A stretch of 64,000 nt of DNA from Labedaea rhizosphaerae (GTDB taxonomy: Bacteria > Actinomycetota > Actinomycetes > Mycobacteriales > Pseudonocardiaceae), in assembly GCF_004362825.1 (NCBI RefSeq), contig NZ_SNXZ01000004.1, positions 496,001-560,000 on the forward strand, written 5' to 3'. Shown here one piece after another: positions 1 to 8,617 of this stretch (positions are counted from its first letter, which is position 1; each line of letters begins with the position of its first letter). A model generated the notes under the pieces. It saw only the letters and a program-made list of their open reading frames with translations. It was not told where the DNA came from and did no database searches. The translations under genes and the position numbers were made by a program.

Positions 1-120
1 TATCCTGGCCGGGCGCGGCGGTGGGGCTCGCCGCTCCGGAAGGGTCTTCCGGAACAACCGCGACCGACACGGCGCCAACGGTCCCTCCCGAGCAGAGTCG
101 ACGACGCATGGGAGGCGTGG

Positions 121-609
121 GTGAGCGGCGACGCCGAACTGACCGAACCCATCGATCCGGACGTGGACCTCCACGTCCTGGCCCACCAAAGCGAACTGGC
201 CCGGTCGCACGGCGCGATCCTGTTGGTCATCGCCCTCGGTGGCGGGCTCGGCGCCCTCGCCCGGTTCGGGATGGGCAAGTGGCTGCCCAGCGAACCCGGC
301 CGGTTCCCGTGGGGCACCTTCCTCACCAACGTCGTCGGGTGCCTGCTGATCGGCGTGCTGATGGTGCTGGTCACCGAGGTCCTGCAGGCCCACCCACTGG
401 TGCGGCCGTTCTTCGGCGTGGGCGTGCTCGGCGGGTTCACCACGTTCTCCACCTACGCCGTGGAGACGCAGGGGTTGCTGGAGCCGGGAACCGTGGTGCT
501 GGCGTTCGGCTACCTGGCGGGCACGTTGGTCGCAGCCTTGCTGGCCGTGCTCGCCGGGGTGTGGCTGACCAGGTCGTTCACCAAGGCGCCGGTCGAGGTC
601 ACCGCATGA
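121..609 (+). CDS. crcB: Fluoride channel CrcB/Fluc, first of a pair
   Basis: Small inner-membrane channel that exports fluoride. The 162-residue product has the CrcB signature: a glycine-rich GALAR stretch near residues 44-48, FPWGTFLTN at 62-70 and GGFTTFST at 104-111, within four hydrophobic segments (about 31-50, 64-87, 97-115, 124-150). It has a hydrophilic N-terminal extension of about 30 residues. The GTG start is preceded by GGGAGG. Its stop overlaps the start of the second crcB by 4 bases (ATGA), so the two are translationally coupled. Fluc channels work as dual-topology dimers, and paired genes in Gram-positives usually give a heterodimer; that these two pair is inference. Confidence 0.93.
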   Translation: MSGDAELTEPIDPDVDLHVLAHQSELARSHGAILLVIALGGGLGALARFGMGKWLPSEPGRFPWGTFLTNVVGCLLIGVLMVLVTEVLQAHPLVRPFFGVGVLGGFTTFSTYAVETQGLLEPGTVVLAFGYLAGTLVAALLAVLAGVWLTRSFTKAPVEVTA

Positions 610-968
610 CGGCCGTCCTGGTGTTCCTGGGCGCGGCGGTCGGCGCGCCGCTGCGTTACCTGACCGACCGGACCGTGCAGGCCCGTCACGACAGCATGTT
701 CCCGTGGGGCACGCTGACCGTGAACGCGGTCGGTTGCCTGATCCTGGGCGGGCTCACCGGCTCCGGCCTCGGCGGGTCCGCGCTTGCCTTGCTGGGTACG
801 GGTTTCTGCGGCGCACTGACCACGTACAGCACGTTCAGCTACGAGACGCTGCGCCTGGTCGAGCGCCGCAGCTACTTCTACGCCGCGGCCAACGTCGTGG
901 TGAGCGTGCTCACGGGGCTCGGCGCCGCGCTGATCGGTTACACGACCGTGCACGCGGTGCTCGGCTGA
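606..968 (+). CDS. crcB: Fluoride channel CrcB/Fluc, second of a pair
   Basis: A 120-residue membrane protein of the same family as its upstream neighbour, without the N-terminal extension. Visible motifs are GAPLRY (13-18), FPWGTLTVN (32-40) and GALTTYSTFSYE (69-80), the last being the pore-lining Phe/Thr/Ser stretch. The ATG start lies inside the stop of the upstream gene. The gene ends one base before the convergent TetR gene. Expected role: partner subunit of a heterodimeric fluoride channel. Confidence 0.93.
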   Translation: MTAVLVFLGAAVGAPLRYLTDRTVQARHDSMFPWGTLTVNAVGCLILGGLTGSGLGGSALALLGTGFCGALTTYSTFSYETLRLVERRSYFYAAANVVVSVLTGLGAALIGYTTVHAVLG

Positions 969-1595
969 TCAGGCCGAGCCGAGCAGCCGTTGCATCAGGT
1001 CGACCAGCTGCGGCGTGAACGACCGCAGGCGTTCGGGCTCCCCTGCGATCAGACAGGCGGACACGATCGAGCTGATGCCACCCACGAGGACCCGGCACGC
1101 GAACTGCGGGTCCGGCAGCGTCGCCCACTCCGGCGACCGCTCGAACGTCGCCGTCATCAGGTCGACGAAGCGCTCCTGCACCTCGACGCGCTTGCGTTGC
1201 GCGGGCACGCCCGCGGCGTAGGACTCGACGAAGAACACCCGCGCGAACGGCGCCTGGTCCGCGAGCGCGCCGAAGTACGTGGTGAGGAGCCGCTCGAAGC
1301 GGTCGAGCATCGGCTCGGTCGGCTCGCCCTCGGTGATCGGGAGCATGTGCGCGAGCAGCCGCGCGGACTCGTCGAGCACCGCCAGGAAGCACTGCTCCTT
1401 GTCGGAGAAGTGCTGGTAGAAGGTCTCGCGGGAGACCGAGGCGCGCCTGAGCACGTCGGCCACCGTCGCCTTGATGTAGCCGTGTTCGGCTACCGACTCG
1501 GCCATGCCCAGCAGCAAGCGCGCGCGCTGCGAGGTGCGGACCTGCTCCCGCGTCAGGCCGTGCCGGCCTCGGGGAAGCGTCGGAAAGCTCGCCAC
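969..1595 (-). CDS. TetR-family transcriptional regulator
   Basis: A 208-residue TetR repressor. The N-terminal helix-turn-helix (about residues 20-66) contains the typical ATVADVLRRASVSRETFYQHFSDK-type recognition region. The rest is an all-helical ligand-binding domain with no family-specific motif I recognise. It lies 9 bases downstream of the SDR gene on the same strand, so both are probably one transcript and the regulator likely controls it. The ligand is unknown. Palindromes upstream of the SDR gene (2494-2513) are candidate operators. Confidence 0.9.
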   Translation of the reverse strand: MASFPTLPRGRHGLTREQVRTSQRARLLLGMAESVAEHGYIKATVADVLRRASVSRETFYQHFSDKEQCFLAVLDESARLLAHMLPITEGEPTEPMLDRFERLLTTYFGALADQAPFARVFFVESYAAGVPAQRKRVEVQERFVDLMTATFERSPEWATLPDPQFACRVLVGGISSIVSACLIAGEPERLRSFTPQLVDLMQRLLGSA

Positions 1596-1604
1596 CCGGC
1601 CAGA

Positions 1605-2474
1605 TTAGTCGCGCGCTGGGCGCTCCGGCTGCTCCGGCTGCTCAGTGGTGAACGGAACCTCCTCGGTGCGCGCGATCTTCAACATCTCGTGCAGCTTGCG
1701 TCCCCGCGAGCGCAGGCCGATCGCGAACTGCGCCGGGATGCGGGCCCACAGCACGGGCCGGACCCATCGGGGCACGCAGATCCGCGTGGCCCGGCGGGCG
1801 ATGCCGCTCTCCACCTTGTCGATCGCCACCGACAGCGGGGTCACGCCACCGCGGACCCCGCTCGGCCCGAAGAACGCCCGCGACGCGTCGGTGTCGAACC
1901 CGCGCGCGGTCATGTCGGTGTCCAGTTCGGCGAAGTAGGCCACGCCGACCCGTGCGCCGGAGGGCCGCAACTCGATCCGCGCGGTGTCGCCGAGCGCTTC
2001 GGCGGCCGCCTTCGACGCGCTGTAGGCACCGAGCAGGGGCAGGTGCACGGCCGCGGCCAGCGACGAGACCACCAGCAGGTAGCCGCCGGGGTGGTTCACG
2101 TGCCGCGTGGCGGCCTGGATGGTGTGGCAGACGCCCATCGTGTTGACGCGCAACGTGGTGGCCAGGATCGCCGGGTCGCCGTGCAGCAGCGACCACTGCC
2201 GCGCGATGCCGGCGTTGGCCACGACGACGTCGAGCCCGCCGAGCTGTTGAGCCAGTTCGTCGACGGCCGCGGACAGGGCGGCGGCGTCGGAGACGTCGCA
2301 CTCCCGCCAGGGCGCGTCTCCGCAGTCGATGGCGACCTTCGCCAGTTCGTCCGGCTCGAGCCCGACGAGGGCGAGGCGGGCGCCCCGCTCGTGCAACCGC
2401 CGGGCGAGCGCCGCGCCGATGCCCCGCGCGGCCCCCGTGATGAGCACCCGCCGGCCTGCCATGTCAGTGCGCAT
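1605..2474 (-). CDS. Short-chain dehydrogenase/reductase (SDR)
   Basis: NAD(P)-dependent oxidoreductase of classical SDR type, 289 residues. It has the TGAARGIG cofactor-binding motif near the N-terminus, an NAGI segment and the YSASK catalytic Tyr/Lys motif. The C-terminal tail is basic (IPAQFAIGLRSRGRKLHEM), as in SDRs that act on lipids or steroids near the membrane; substrate is not deducible. The start could be the first ATG at 2474 or the ATG at 2462 (MAGRRVLITG); both keep the full Rossmann fold. It is the first gene of an SDR-TetR pair and is divergent from the secreted hydrolase. Confidence 0.88.
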   Translation of the reverse strand: MRTDMAGRRVLITGAARGIGAALARRLHERGARLALVGLEPDELAKVAIDCGDAPWRECDVSDAAALSAAVDELAQQLGGLDVVVANAGIARQWSLLHGDPAILATTLRVNTMGVCHTIQAATRHVNHPGGYLLVVSSLAAAVHLPLLGAYSASKAAAEALGDTARIELRPSGARVGVAYFAELDTDMTARGFDTDASRAFFGPSGVRGGVTPLSVAIDKVESGIARRATRICVPRWVRPVLWARIPAQFAIGLRSRGRKLHEMLKIARTEEVPFTTEQPEQPERPARD

Positions 2475-2493
2475 GATCCCCAGCCTAGCCGCC

Positions 2494-2513
2494 TGCGAAC
2501 ACCGGTGTTCGCA
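2494..2513. promoter_or_regulatory. 20-bp perfect palindrome, candidate TetR operator
   Basis: A perfect 20-bp palindrome centred on ACCGGT with GCGAACACC half-sites, 20 bases upstream of the SDR start. A second, looser inverted pair (GTTC-GT-GAAC) lies 30 bases further on, around 2540-2549. Both are well placed to control the SDR-TetR operon. The half-sites are 6 bases apart, which does not fit the actinobacterial SOS box (GAAC-N4-GTTC). Confidence 0.5.
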
Positions 2514-2622
2514 AATGCCACCAATTTATGTACAACTGTGTTCGTGAACATTACCGTCAGGTCCTGACCAGGATCGGCGGCACTCGGTAAACGATTGCCG
2601 ATGGAGCTTTGGGAGGAGCTAC

Positions 2623-3564
2623 ATGGTCTCGACAGGGATCAGGCGCACACTGGCAGCGGCCGCGGTGACGGCGGCCGCCGTCTCGGTGGTGGGCGTCGGC
2701 GCACAGGCACAGGCGGCCCCGCTGGCCTGCGCGGGCACGGCGGTCTTCGAGACCGACGGCTACGGCAGCGGCCAGACGCTGGCCAACTGGAACAACTCGG
2801 GCTTCAACCACGCCCCGCCCGCCGGGTGGGAGATCGTGCAGGTGCAGTACTACGCGGGCGTCTTCCCGGTCGTCGACCAGAAGGCCCTGGACGCGTCCGT
2901 GGCCGAGGGCACCGCGAACCTGACCCGCGCGGTCACCGACTACCACGCGGCGTGCCCCGGCGCGCGGCTCGTGCTGACCGGTTACTCCGAGGGCGCGGTC
3001 GTCGCGGGTGACGTGCTGGAGCAGTTCTCGCAGAGCGACGCCATCCCGCACGGGCAGCTCAACGGTGTGCTCTACGGCAACCCCCGCCGCGACTTCGGCG
3101 ACGGCGGCATCGGGGGCGTCGCGGGCGGCATCGAGACCAACGTGCCGACGATCCTGCCCGGCGTCACGATGAAGGGCGGCCAGCACTACGGCGACCTCGC
3201 GGTGCGCAACGTCTGCAACGAGAACGACGGCATCTGCAACTCCGCCAACATGATCACCAACCTGCTGGCGTTCGCCAACGGCCTCGTGGGCTACGCGCAG
3301 GGCGATCACGGCTACGACCTGAACCCCGCGCGGGACCTCGGGTCCGGGCTGATCTTCATCCACCAGCCCCAGCGCATCGGCTTCGGCGCACCCCTGCCCC
3401 TGCCGATCGGCACGCCGTGGCAGCTGCAGCAGCAGTTCGGCGGCAACGCCGGACGCAACGAGCTGATCGCGGCGCGCAACAGCCTGGCCGCCATCGTCGG
3501 CCAGCCGATGATCGACCAGCTGACGGCGACCTCGCCGTGGTTCAAGATGATCGCTTCCGCCTGA
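2623..3564 (+). CDS. Secreted cutinase/PE-PPE-type serine hydrolase
   Basis: Exported alpha/beta hydrolase of 313 residues. A Sec signal peptide covers about residues 1-32 (basic start, Ala/Val core, AQA-AP cleavage region). The nucleophile elbow GYSEGA (GxSxG) sits near residue 127, as in cutinase and PE-PPE esterases; HGYD near residue 229 probably supplies the catalytic His, and DGGI the loop typical of the PE-PPE type. Likely an esterase acting on lipids or wall mycolyl/acyl esters outside the cell; the substrate is unknown. A strong ribosome site (GGGAGGAG) precedes the ATG, and a perfect hairpin terminator follows the stop. Confidence 0.85.
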   Translation: MVSTGIRRTLAAAAVTAAAVSVVGVGAQAQAAPLACAGTAVFETDGYGSGQTLANWNNSGFNHAPPAGWEIVQVQYYAGVFPVVDQKALDASVAEGTANLTRAVTDYHAACPGARLVLTGYSEGAVVAGDVLEQFSQSDAIPHGQLNGVLYGNPRRDFGDGGIGGVAGGIETNVPTILPGVTMKGGQHYGDLAVRNVCNENDGICNSANMITNLLAFANGLVGYAQGDHGYDLNPARDLGSGLIFIHQPQRIGFGAPLPLPIGTPWQLQQQFGGNAGRNELIAARNSLAAIVGQPMIDQLTATSPWFKMIASA

Positions 3565-3575
3565 CCGCAGAAGAG

Positions 3576-3610
3576 AACGCGGGCGACCCACGCGCCGGGT
3601 CGCCCGCGTT
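3576..3610 (+). terminator. Hairpin terminator after the secreted hydrolase
   Basis: A perfect 14-bp stem (3576-3589 with 3597-3610) and 7-base loop, 11 bases after the hydrolase stop codon, followed by a short T run (TTTT across 3609-3612). Confidence 0.85.
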
Positions 3611-3643
3611 TTGCGTGGCGGCAGGCACGGGTACACCCGGCGC

Positions 3644-3883
3644 ATGGAATCCGAACAGCAGGAACACCTCGAGCTCGCCGACGACCCCGCCGCCGACAAC
3701 CCGCCCAGCTGGCAGATCGACGCGACCCACGGACGGGAACGGACCGAGCCCGGCCGGCAGGTCACGACCCCGGACGAGGACGTCGTCGACACCGAGCCGG
3801 ACGCGGTCGCCGAGGACGCGGGGCCCGCGGCGGACGTGGGCCCCGAAGAGCAGGCTCTGCGCGTCGAGCCGGGCGAGCGCTAG
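3644..3883 (+). CDS. Small acidic protein of unknown function
   Basis: A 79-residue, strongly acidic, hydrophilic protein rich in Asp, Glu, Ala and Pro, with no membrane segment or cysteine; probably disordered. The ATG at 3644 is chosen because upstream codons run into the terminator of the preceding gene. Its stop overlaps the convergent gltX stop by 4 bases (CTAG). No family recognised. Composition fits real high-GC coding, but a short acidic reading frame of this kind could be fortuitous. Confidence 0.5.
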   Translation: MESEQQEHLELADDPAADNPPSWQIDATHGRERTEPGRQVTTPDEDVVDTEPDAVAEDAGPAADVGPEEQALRVEPGER

Positions 3884-5358
3884 GCCAGTGCGGCCCGCAG
3901 CCGCGACAGCGTCCGCTCGCGGCCGAGCAGTTCGATCGACTCGTACAGCGGCGGCGACACCGTCCGGCCGCTGATGGCGACGCGGACCGGCGCGTAAGCC
4001 TTGCGCGGCTTGAGTTCCATGCCGTCGATCAGCGCCGTCTTGAGCGCCTGCTCGATCTCGGCCGCCGACCACTCGGTCACGCCCTCGATCGCCGCGATGC
4101 TGGCCTCCAGCACCGAGTTGGCTGCCTCGCCCAAGTTCTTGGCCGCGGCGTCGGGCTCGACCGTGAAGTCCTCTTCGGACACGAACACGAACCGCATCAT
4201 CGGCGCCGCGTCGGACAGGACGCCGATGCGTTCCTGCACCAGCGGGGTCATGGCGCGCACCAACTCGACCTGCTCCGGCGACGGCGACGCGGGCAGGACG
4301 CCGGCGTCGCTCAGGTACGGCAGCACCCGCTGGGCGAAGTCGTCCGGGTCCAGCGCACGCATGTGGTCGCCGTTGATGGCCTCGGCCTTCTTCAGGTCGA
4401 AGCGCGCCGGGTTCGAGCTGACCTTGCCGATGTCGAACGCCGCGATCATCTCGTCCATCGTGAACACGTCGCGGTCCTCGGCGATGGACCAGCCGAGCAG
4501 GGCGAGGTAGTTCAGCAAACCCTCGGGCAGGAAACCCTTGTCCCGGTAGAAGAACAGGTTCGACTCGGGGTCGCGTTTGGACAGCTTCTTGTTGCCCTCG
4601 CCGCGCACCAGCGGCATGTGCGCGTACGTCGGGGTGAACTCGGCGACGCCGATGCGTTGCAGCGCCTGGTAGAGCGCGATCTGGCGGGGCGTGGACGGCA
4701 GCAGGTCCTCGCCACGCAGCACGTGCGTGATGCGCATGAGCGCGTCGTCGACCGGGTTGGTCAGCGTGTAGAGCGGGGCGCCGTTGGCCCGCACCAGCAC
4801 CGGGTCGGGCACCGAGCCGACCTTGAACGTGATCTCACCGCGGATGAGGTCGGTGAAGGTGATGTCCTCGTCCGGCATCCGCAGGCGCAGCACCGGTTCG
4901 CGGCCGTCGGCCCGGAAGGCGGCCTTCTGCTCGTCGGTGAGCTCGCGGTCGGCGTTGTCGTAGCCGAGCTTCGGGTCCTGACCCGCGGCCTTGCGGCGCG
5001 CCTCGACCTCCTCCGGTGAGGAGAACGACTCGTAGAGCTCCCCCGCGTCGAGCAGGCGCTTGGCGACGTCGGTGTAGATCTCGCCGCGCTGGCTTTGCCG
5101 GTACGGCCCGTCCGGCCCGCCGACCTCGGGACCCTCGTCCCAATCGATGCGCAGCCAGCGCAACGCGTCGAGCAGGGCGTTGTAGCTCTCCTCGGAGTCG
5201 CGCGCGGCGTCGGTGTCCTCGATGCGGAACACCAGCTTCCCGCCGTTGTGGCGGGCGAAGGCCCAGTTGTAGAGGACGGTGCGGATGAGTCCCACGTGCG
5301 GGGTGCCCGTCGGCGACGGGCAGAACCGGGCGCGGACCTGCTCAGGTGCGGTGCTCAT
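3880..5358 (-). CDS. gltX: Glutamyl-tRNA synthetase
   Basis: Charges tRNA-Glu with glutamate in the cytoplasm. The 492-residue class I synthetase has the first signature [11 protein letters not shown] (residues 15-25; HVGL stands for HIGH, normal in actinobacteria), FRIEDTD (44-50) and the second signature KKLSKR (257-262), the last binding ATP. The C-terminal helical anticodon-binding region is complete. The ATG at 5358 gives the N-terminus usual for the family. It is divergent from the flavin monooxygenase gene, with 93 bases between. Confidence 0.97.
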   Translation of the reverse strand: MSTAPEQVRARFCPSPTGTPHVGLIRTVLYNWAFARHNGGKLVFRIEDTDAARDSEESYNALLDALRWLRIDWDEGPEVGGPDGPYRQSQRGEIYTDVAKRLLDAGELYESFSSPEEVEARRKAAGQDPKLGYDNADRELTDEQKAAFRADGREPVLRLRMPDEDITFTDLIRGEITFKVGSVPDPVLVRANGAPLYTLTNPVDDALMRITHVLRGEDLLPSTPRQIALYQALQRIGVAEFTPTYAHMPLVRGEGNKKLSKRDPESNLFFYRDKGFLPEGLLNYLALLGWSIAEDRDVFTMDEMIAAFDIGKVSSNPARFDLKKAEAINGDHMRALDPDDFAQRVLPYLSDAGVLPASPSPEQVELVRAMTPLVQERIGVLSDAAPMMRFVFVSEEDFTVEPDAAAKNLGEAANSVLEASIAAIEGVTEWSAAEIEQALKTALIDGMELKPRKAYAPVRVAISGRTVSPPLYESIELLGRERTLSRLRAALA

Positions 5359-5451
5359 GACCCGATCAGCGTAACCAGTGGCGTTCGCCTTGACGTCGCC
5401 GGTCTCCAGCGGGATGCTTTATTCATCAGACGTTGAAAAGAGGAGGACCCC

Positions 5452-6708
5452 ATGACCACCGACGTCCAGAAGACGACCTGCGTGGTGGTCGGCGGCGGCC
5501 CCGCGGGCATGGTGCTGGGGCTGCTGCTGGCCAGGGCGGGGGTCGAGGTGACCGTGCTGGAGAAGCACGCCGACTTCCTGCGCGACTTCCGCGGCGACAC
5601 CGTGCACGCCACCACCATCCGGCTGATGGACGAACTCGGCCTCGGCGCCCGGTTCCGGGCGTTGCCGCAGAGCAAGCTCGACCGGATCTCGTTCCCCACG
5701 CCCGACGGCGGCACGCTGGCGATCGGCGACGTGAGCAAGCTGCGCGCGCCGTACAACTACATCGCGATGGTGCCGCAGTGGGACCTGCTCGACCTGCTGG
5801 CCGACGCCGGGCGCGCGGAGCCGACGTTCACGCTGCGGATGAACACGCAGGTCACCGAGGCCATCCAGGAGGGCGGCAAGGTCGTCGGGGTCCGCTACCG
5901 CACCGCCGACGGCGCGACCGGCGAGTTGCGCGCCGACCTCACCATCGGCTGCGACGGCAGGCATTCGGTGCTGCGCGAGCCGCTCGGCATGACGCCCCAC
6001 GAGTACCCGGTGCCGTTCGACACGTGGTGGTTCCGGCTGCCGCGCCACGACGAGCCCGGCGAGATCAGCAACCTGAGCGCCCGCATCCGGATGGGCGAGT
6101 TCATGATCGTGATCAACCGCGACGACTACTACCAGCTCGCGTACTTCACCAAGAAGGGCTCAGACGCGGCGTTGCGGGCCGAGGGCCTGGACCGCTTCCG
6201 GCAGCGGATCGCCGAACTGGAGCCGAAGTTCGCCGACCGGGTGGCCGCCATCACCGACTTCGACCAGGTGAAGCTGCTGGACGTCAAGCTGAACCGGCTG
6301 CACCGCTGGCACACCGACGGCCTGCTGCTCATCGGCGACGCCGCGCACGCGATGTCCCCCATCGGCGGTGTCGGCATCAATCTCGCGGTGCAGGACGCCG
6401 TCGCCGCCGCCACGATCCTCGCCGAGCCGCTGCGCACCGGAACCGTCACCGAGGCCGACCTGGCCAAGGTGCAGCGACGCCGGTGGCTGCCGATGGCCCT
6501 GATCCAGGGCCTGCAGCGGATCCTGCACACGAAGGTGGTCGGCCCGACGTTGTCGGGCAAGCGCAACGGCATGCCGTCCGGGGTGCTGTGGCTCAGCAAG
6601 ACGTTCCCGTTCCTGCGCCGCATCCCGGCCTACATGATCGCGCGAGGGCCGCGCCCGGAGCACGCCCCGGACTTCGCCCGCCGCGACACGGAGAAGGTGC
6701 CGGCCTAG
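5452..6708 (+). CDS. FAD-dependent monooxygenase (aromatic hydroxylase type)
   Basis: A 418-residue flavoprotein of the p-hydroxybenzoate hydroxylase/UbiH superfamily. It has the N-terminal dinucleotide motif VVGGGPAGM (12-20), the CDGRHS motif (167-172) that contacts FAD and NADPH, and GDAAHAMSP (295-303) for the FAD ribityl chain. Such enzymes hydroxylate aromatic or polyketide substrates with NADPH and oxygen; the substrate cannot be read from sequence. AGAGGAGG precedes the ATG. The stop overlaps that of the convergent rdgB by 4 bases. It stands alone, with no biosynthetic neighbours. Confidence 0.88.
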   Translation: MTTDVQKTTCVVVGGGPAGMVLGLLLARAGVEVTVLEKHADFLRDFRGDTVHATTIRLMDELGLGARFRALPQSKLDRISFPTPDGGTLAIGDVSKLRAPYNYIAMVPQWDLLDLLADAGRAEPTFTLRMNTQVTEAIQEGGKVVGVRYRTADGATGELRADLTIGCDGRHSVLREPLGMTPHEYPVPFDTWWFRLPRHDEPGEISNLSARIRMGEFMIVINRDDYYQLAYFTKKGSDAALRAEGLDRFRQRIAELEPKFADRVAAITDFDQVKLLDVKLNRLHRWHTDGLLLIGDAAHAMSPIGGVGINLAVQDAVAAATILAEPLRTGTVTEADLAKVQRRRWLPMALIQGLQRILHTKVVGPTLSGKRNGMPSGVLWLSKTFPFLRRIPAYMIARGPRPEHAPDFARRDTEKVPA

Positions 6709-7304
6709 AGCCGCTGCAGGTGCGGCACCAGCTGGCGCAACGCCCGGCCGCGGTGGGACTCGGCGTCCTTCTCCTCGGCCGACATCTCGGCCGAGGTGAT
6801 CGCCGAGCCCGCGGGCACGAAGATCGGGTCGTAGCCGAAACCGCCTGTGCCGCGGCGTTCGCGGATCAGGGTGCCGCGCCACTCACCGCGCACGACGATC
6901 TCGTCGACGCCGGGGATCACCAGGGCCGCCGCGCAGACGAACGCCGCTCCCCGGCGCTCGTCGGGCACGTCGCCGAGCTGGCCCAGCAGCAAGTCCAGGT
7001 TCGCGTCGTCGTCGCCGTGCTTGCCGGACCAGCGCGCCGAGAGCACGCCGGGCATGCCGTTCAACGCGTCCACGGCGATGCCGGAGTCGTCGGCGATGGC
7101 GGGCATGCCGGTCTCGCGAGCGGCGTCGCGGGCCTTGGCCAGCGCGTTCTCCTCGAACGTCGCGCCGGTCTCGGGGGCCTCGGGGAACGCGGGCACCTCG
7201 TCCAGGCCGACGATCTCGAGCCGGGCGATGCCCTCGGCGGCCACGATCCGGCGCAGCTCCCGCAGCTTCTTGGCGTTGCGGGACGCCAGCAAGGCGCGGG
7301 TCAC
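6705..7304 (-). CDS. rdgB: XTP/dITP diphosphatase (RdgB/HAM1)
   Basis: House-cleaning enzyme that hydrolyses non-canonical purine nucleotides (XTP, dITP, ITP) to monophosphates. The 199-residue product shows [13 protein letters not shown] at the N-terminus, [24 protein letters not shown] and GFGYDPIF, all hallmarks of the Ham1 fold. The GTG start at 7304 is inside the rph stop (GTGA), so it is coupled to rph. The rph-rdgB pair is widely conserved in actinobacteria (Rv1340-Rv1341 in M. tuberculosis). Confidence 0.95.
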   Translation of the reverse strand: MTRALLASRNAKKLRELRRIVAAEGIARLEIVGLDEVPAFPEAPETGATFEENALAKARDAARETGMPAIADDSGIAVDALNGMPGVLSARWSGKHGDDDANLDLLLGQLGDVPDERRGAAFVCAAALVIPGVDEIVVRGEWRGTLIRERRGTGGFGYDPIFVPAGSAITSAEMSAEEKDAESHRGRALRQLVPHLQRL

Positions 7305-8068
7305 TTCTTGCCCTTGGGCGAGGGCGTCGGCAGCTCGTACGGGTACGGCTGGGCCAGCGCGGCGGTCTGCAGCTCGTTGATCTTGGCGCAGCCGGCCAGC
7401 GCCACGTCCAGCATCTTGTCCAATGTGGACCGAGCGAAGGTGGCGCCCTCGCCGGTGCCCTGCACCTCGATCAGCGTGCCGGTGTCGGTGGCCACCACGT
7501 TCATGTCCACCTCGGCCCGCGAGTCCTCCTCGTACGGCAGGTCCAGCCGGACCCGGCCGTCGACCACACCGACGCTGACCGCCGACACCGAGCACGAGAG
7601 CGGCTGCGGGTCGGCCAGCAGCCCGGCGGCGCCGAGCCACGTGACCGCGTCGGCCAGCGCGACGTACCCGCCGGTGATGGCCGCCGTGCGGGTGCCGCCG
7701 TCGGCCTGCAGGACGTCGCAGTCGAGCTGGATGGTGTTCTCCCCCAGCGCGGCGAGGTCGATGCACGCGCGCAGCGAGCGGCCGATCAGCCGGCTGATCT
7801 CGTGCGTACGCCCGCCGACCCGGCCCTTGACCGACTCGCGGTCGCTGCGGGTGTTCGTGGCCGAGGGCAGCATCGCGTACTCGGCGGTGACCCAGCCGAG
7901 CCCGGAACCGGTGCGCCAGCGCGGTACGCCGTCGGTGACGCTCGCCGCGCACAACACCTTGGTCTTGCCGAACTCGACGAGCACCGAGCCCGCCGGCCAC
8001 TCCTGGAAGCCGCGGGTGATCCGGATCTCGCGCAGCTCGTCGTCTTGCCTGCCATCGCTTCGTGCCAC
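7301..8068 (-). CDS. rph: Ribonuclease PH
   Basis: Phosphorolytic 3'-5' exoribonuclease that trims tRNA 3' ends. The 255-residue product is full length, with [26 protein letters not shown], and the basic [26 protein letters not shown] stretch that binds phosphate and RNA, then [15 protein letters not shown]. It is first in the rph-rdgB pair. Upstream lies the 549-base non-coding region with repeats; in mycobacteria the hydrolase gene (Rv1339 type) sits directly upstream, but here the flippase gene and this repeat region intervene. Confidence 0.96.
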   Translation of the reverse strand: MARSDGRQDDELREIRITRGFQEWPAGSVLVEFGKTKVLCAASVTDGVPRWRTGSGLGWVTAEYAMLPSATNTRSDRESVKGRVGGRTHEISRLIGRSLRACIDLAALGENTIQLDCDVLQADGGTRTAAITGGYVALADAVTWLGAAGLLADPQPLSCSVSAVSVGVVDGRVRLDLPYEEDSRAEVDMNVVATDTGTLIEVQGTGEGATFARSTLDKMLDVALAGCAKINELQTAALAQPYPYELPTPSPKGKK

Positions 8069-8088
8069 GCCGCCACCCTATGACCCGG

Positions 8089-8490
8089 CGTGTCCCCTCC
8101 TCCCACCCGGTGTGTCCCCCGTTCCGACCCAGCGTGTCCCCTCTTCCCGCAGGGCGTGTCCTCTCTTCGCGCCTCCGGTTCCCGCACGGAGCTGGGGACA
8201 CACCACGCCGGAATGCCGAGTCGCGTTTGCTTGCCCGGAAAAGCTCCGCCGGCCGCCCCGAGACCAAGCCGCAGCCAGCCGCGGCTCGTGGGTTCGGTTT
8301 TACACGGGGCACGACGGCCTAAACTCGCGCGCTGCGGGCGCCTCACCCCCTGCCCGTTTTCAGCGCCCGCAAGGGCCGTCGTGGGGGTCCCCGTGTCAAA
8401 CCGAACCCACCCCACAAGACCCGAACACAACGCGGGACTCACCCCACGCGAACGGGGGACACACCCGGGCGCAACGGGGGACACACCGGG
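8089..8490. repeat. Dispersed GTGTCCCC words in opposing orientation
   Basis: At least four copies of a (C/G)G(C/T)GTGTCCC(C/T) word on the plus strand between 8089 and 8162, and three copies of its complement (GGGGACACAC) at about 8194-8204, 8454-8466 and 8476-8488. Flanking bases vary (CTCC, CCGTT, CTCTT), so this is not a tandem satellite. The two groups face each other across the inverted repeat at 8288-8410. Single similar words occur near 37998 and 61799. Confidence 0.6.
8288..8410. repeat. Large imperfect inverted repeat (arms about 32 and 38 bases)
   Basis: The left arm 8288-8319 matches the complement of 8373-8410, with one mismatch and a 5-6-base bulge in the right arm. Inside the loop a second stem pairs 8333-8341 with 8363-8371 (TGCGGGCGC and its complement). 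The outer arms begin with GTGGGTTCGGTTT. The whole could form a long two-level hairpin on either strand. It could be a bidirectional terminator, a small non-autonomous mobile repeat or a nucleoid-protein site. Confidence 0.65.
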
Positions 8491-8589
8491 TCGGAAGGGC
8501 CTACACGCGCGTGTCGGGGCGGACCGCGGGTCAAGGACCCAGTGACCTCGGCGACAGTGAGGCGACGCCACGCGCGAACGAGCGCATGA

Positions 8590-8607
8590 TTTCACTGAGC
8601 AGTGAAA
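8590..8607. promoter_or_regulatory. TTTCACTG-AG-CAGTGAAA palindrome, candidate repressor operator
   Basis: Perfect 8-base arms around AG, 10 bases before the flippase ATG, so a bound repressor would block the ribosome site or promoter. The pattern resembles TetR-family operators; no regulator gene is adjacent. Confidence 0.5.
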
Positions 8608-8617
8608 AGAGCCGCAG

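Larger units (their letters stand above)
8069..8617. other. 549-base gene-free region with inverted repeat and GTGTCCCC words
   Basis: No credible gene. From left to right: forward copies of a GTGTCCCC word (near 8091, 8112, 8134, and 8156 as GTGTCCTC), an inverted copy (near 8194), a large imperfect inverted repeat (8288-8410), two more inverted copies (near 8456 and 8478), then a short palindrome before the flippase start. Reading frames through it are shadows with repetitive, unstructured products. Confidence 0.7.

Noticed and set aside
1-120. Possible fluoride riboswitch before the crcB pair, suggested by a TCCGGAAG hairpin at 35-53
   Set aside because: The hairpin has only an 8-base stem and 3-base loop, and I cannot find the conserved GATG and pseudoknot segments of the crcB motif.
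2494-2550. LexA/SOS box
   Set aside because: The half-sites are 6 or 2 bases apart, not the 4 needed for GAAC-N4-GTTC, and no SOS gene is adjacent.
3880-5358. Atypical active site (HVGL) in glutamyl-tRNA synthetase as a novelty
   Set aside because: HVGL for HIGH is normal in actinobacterial GltX.
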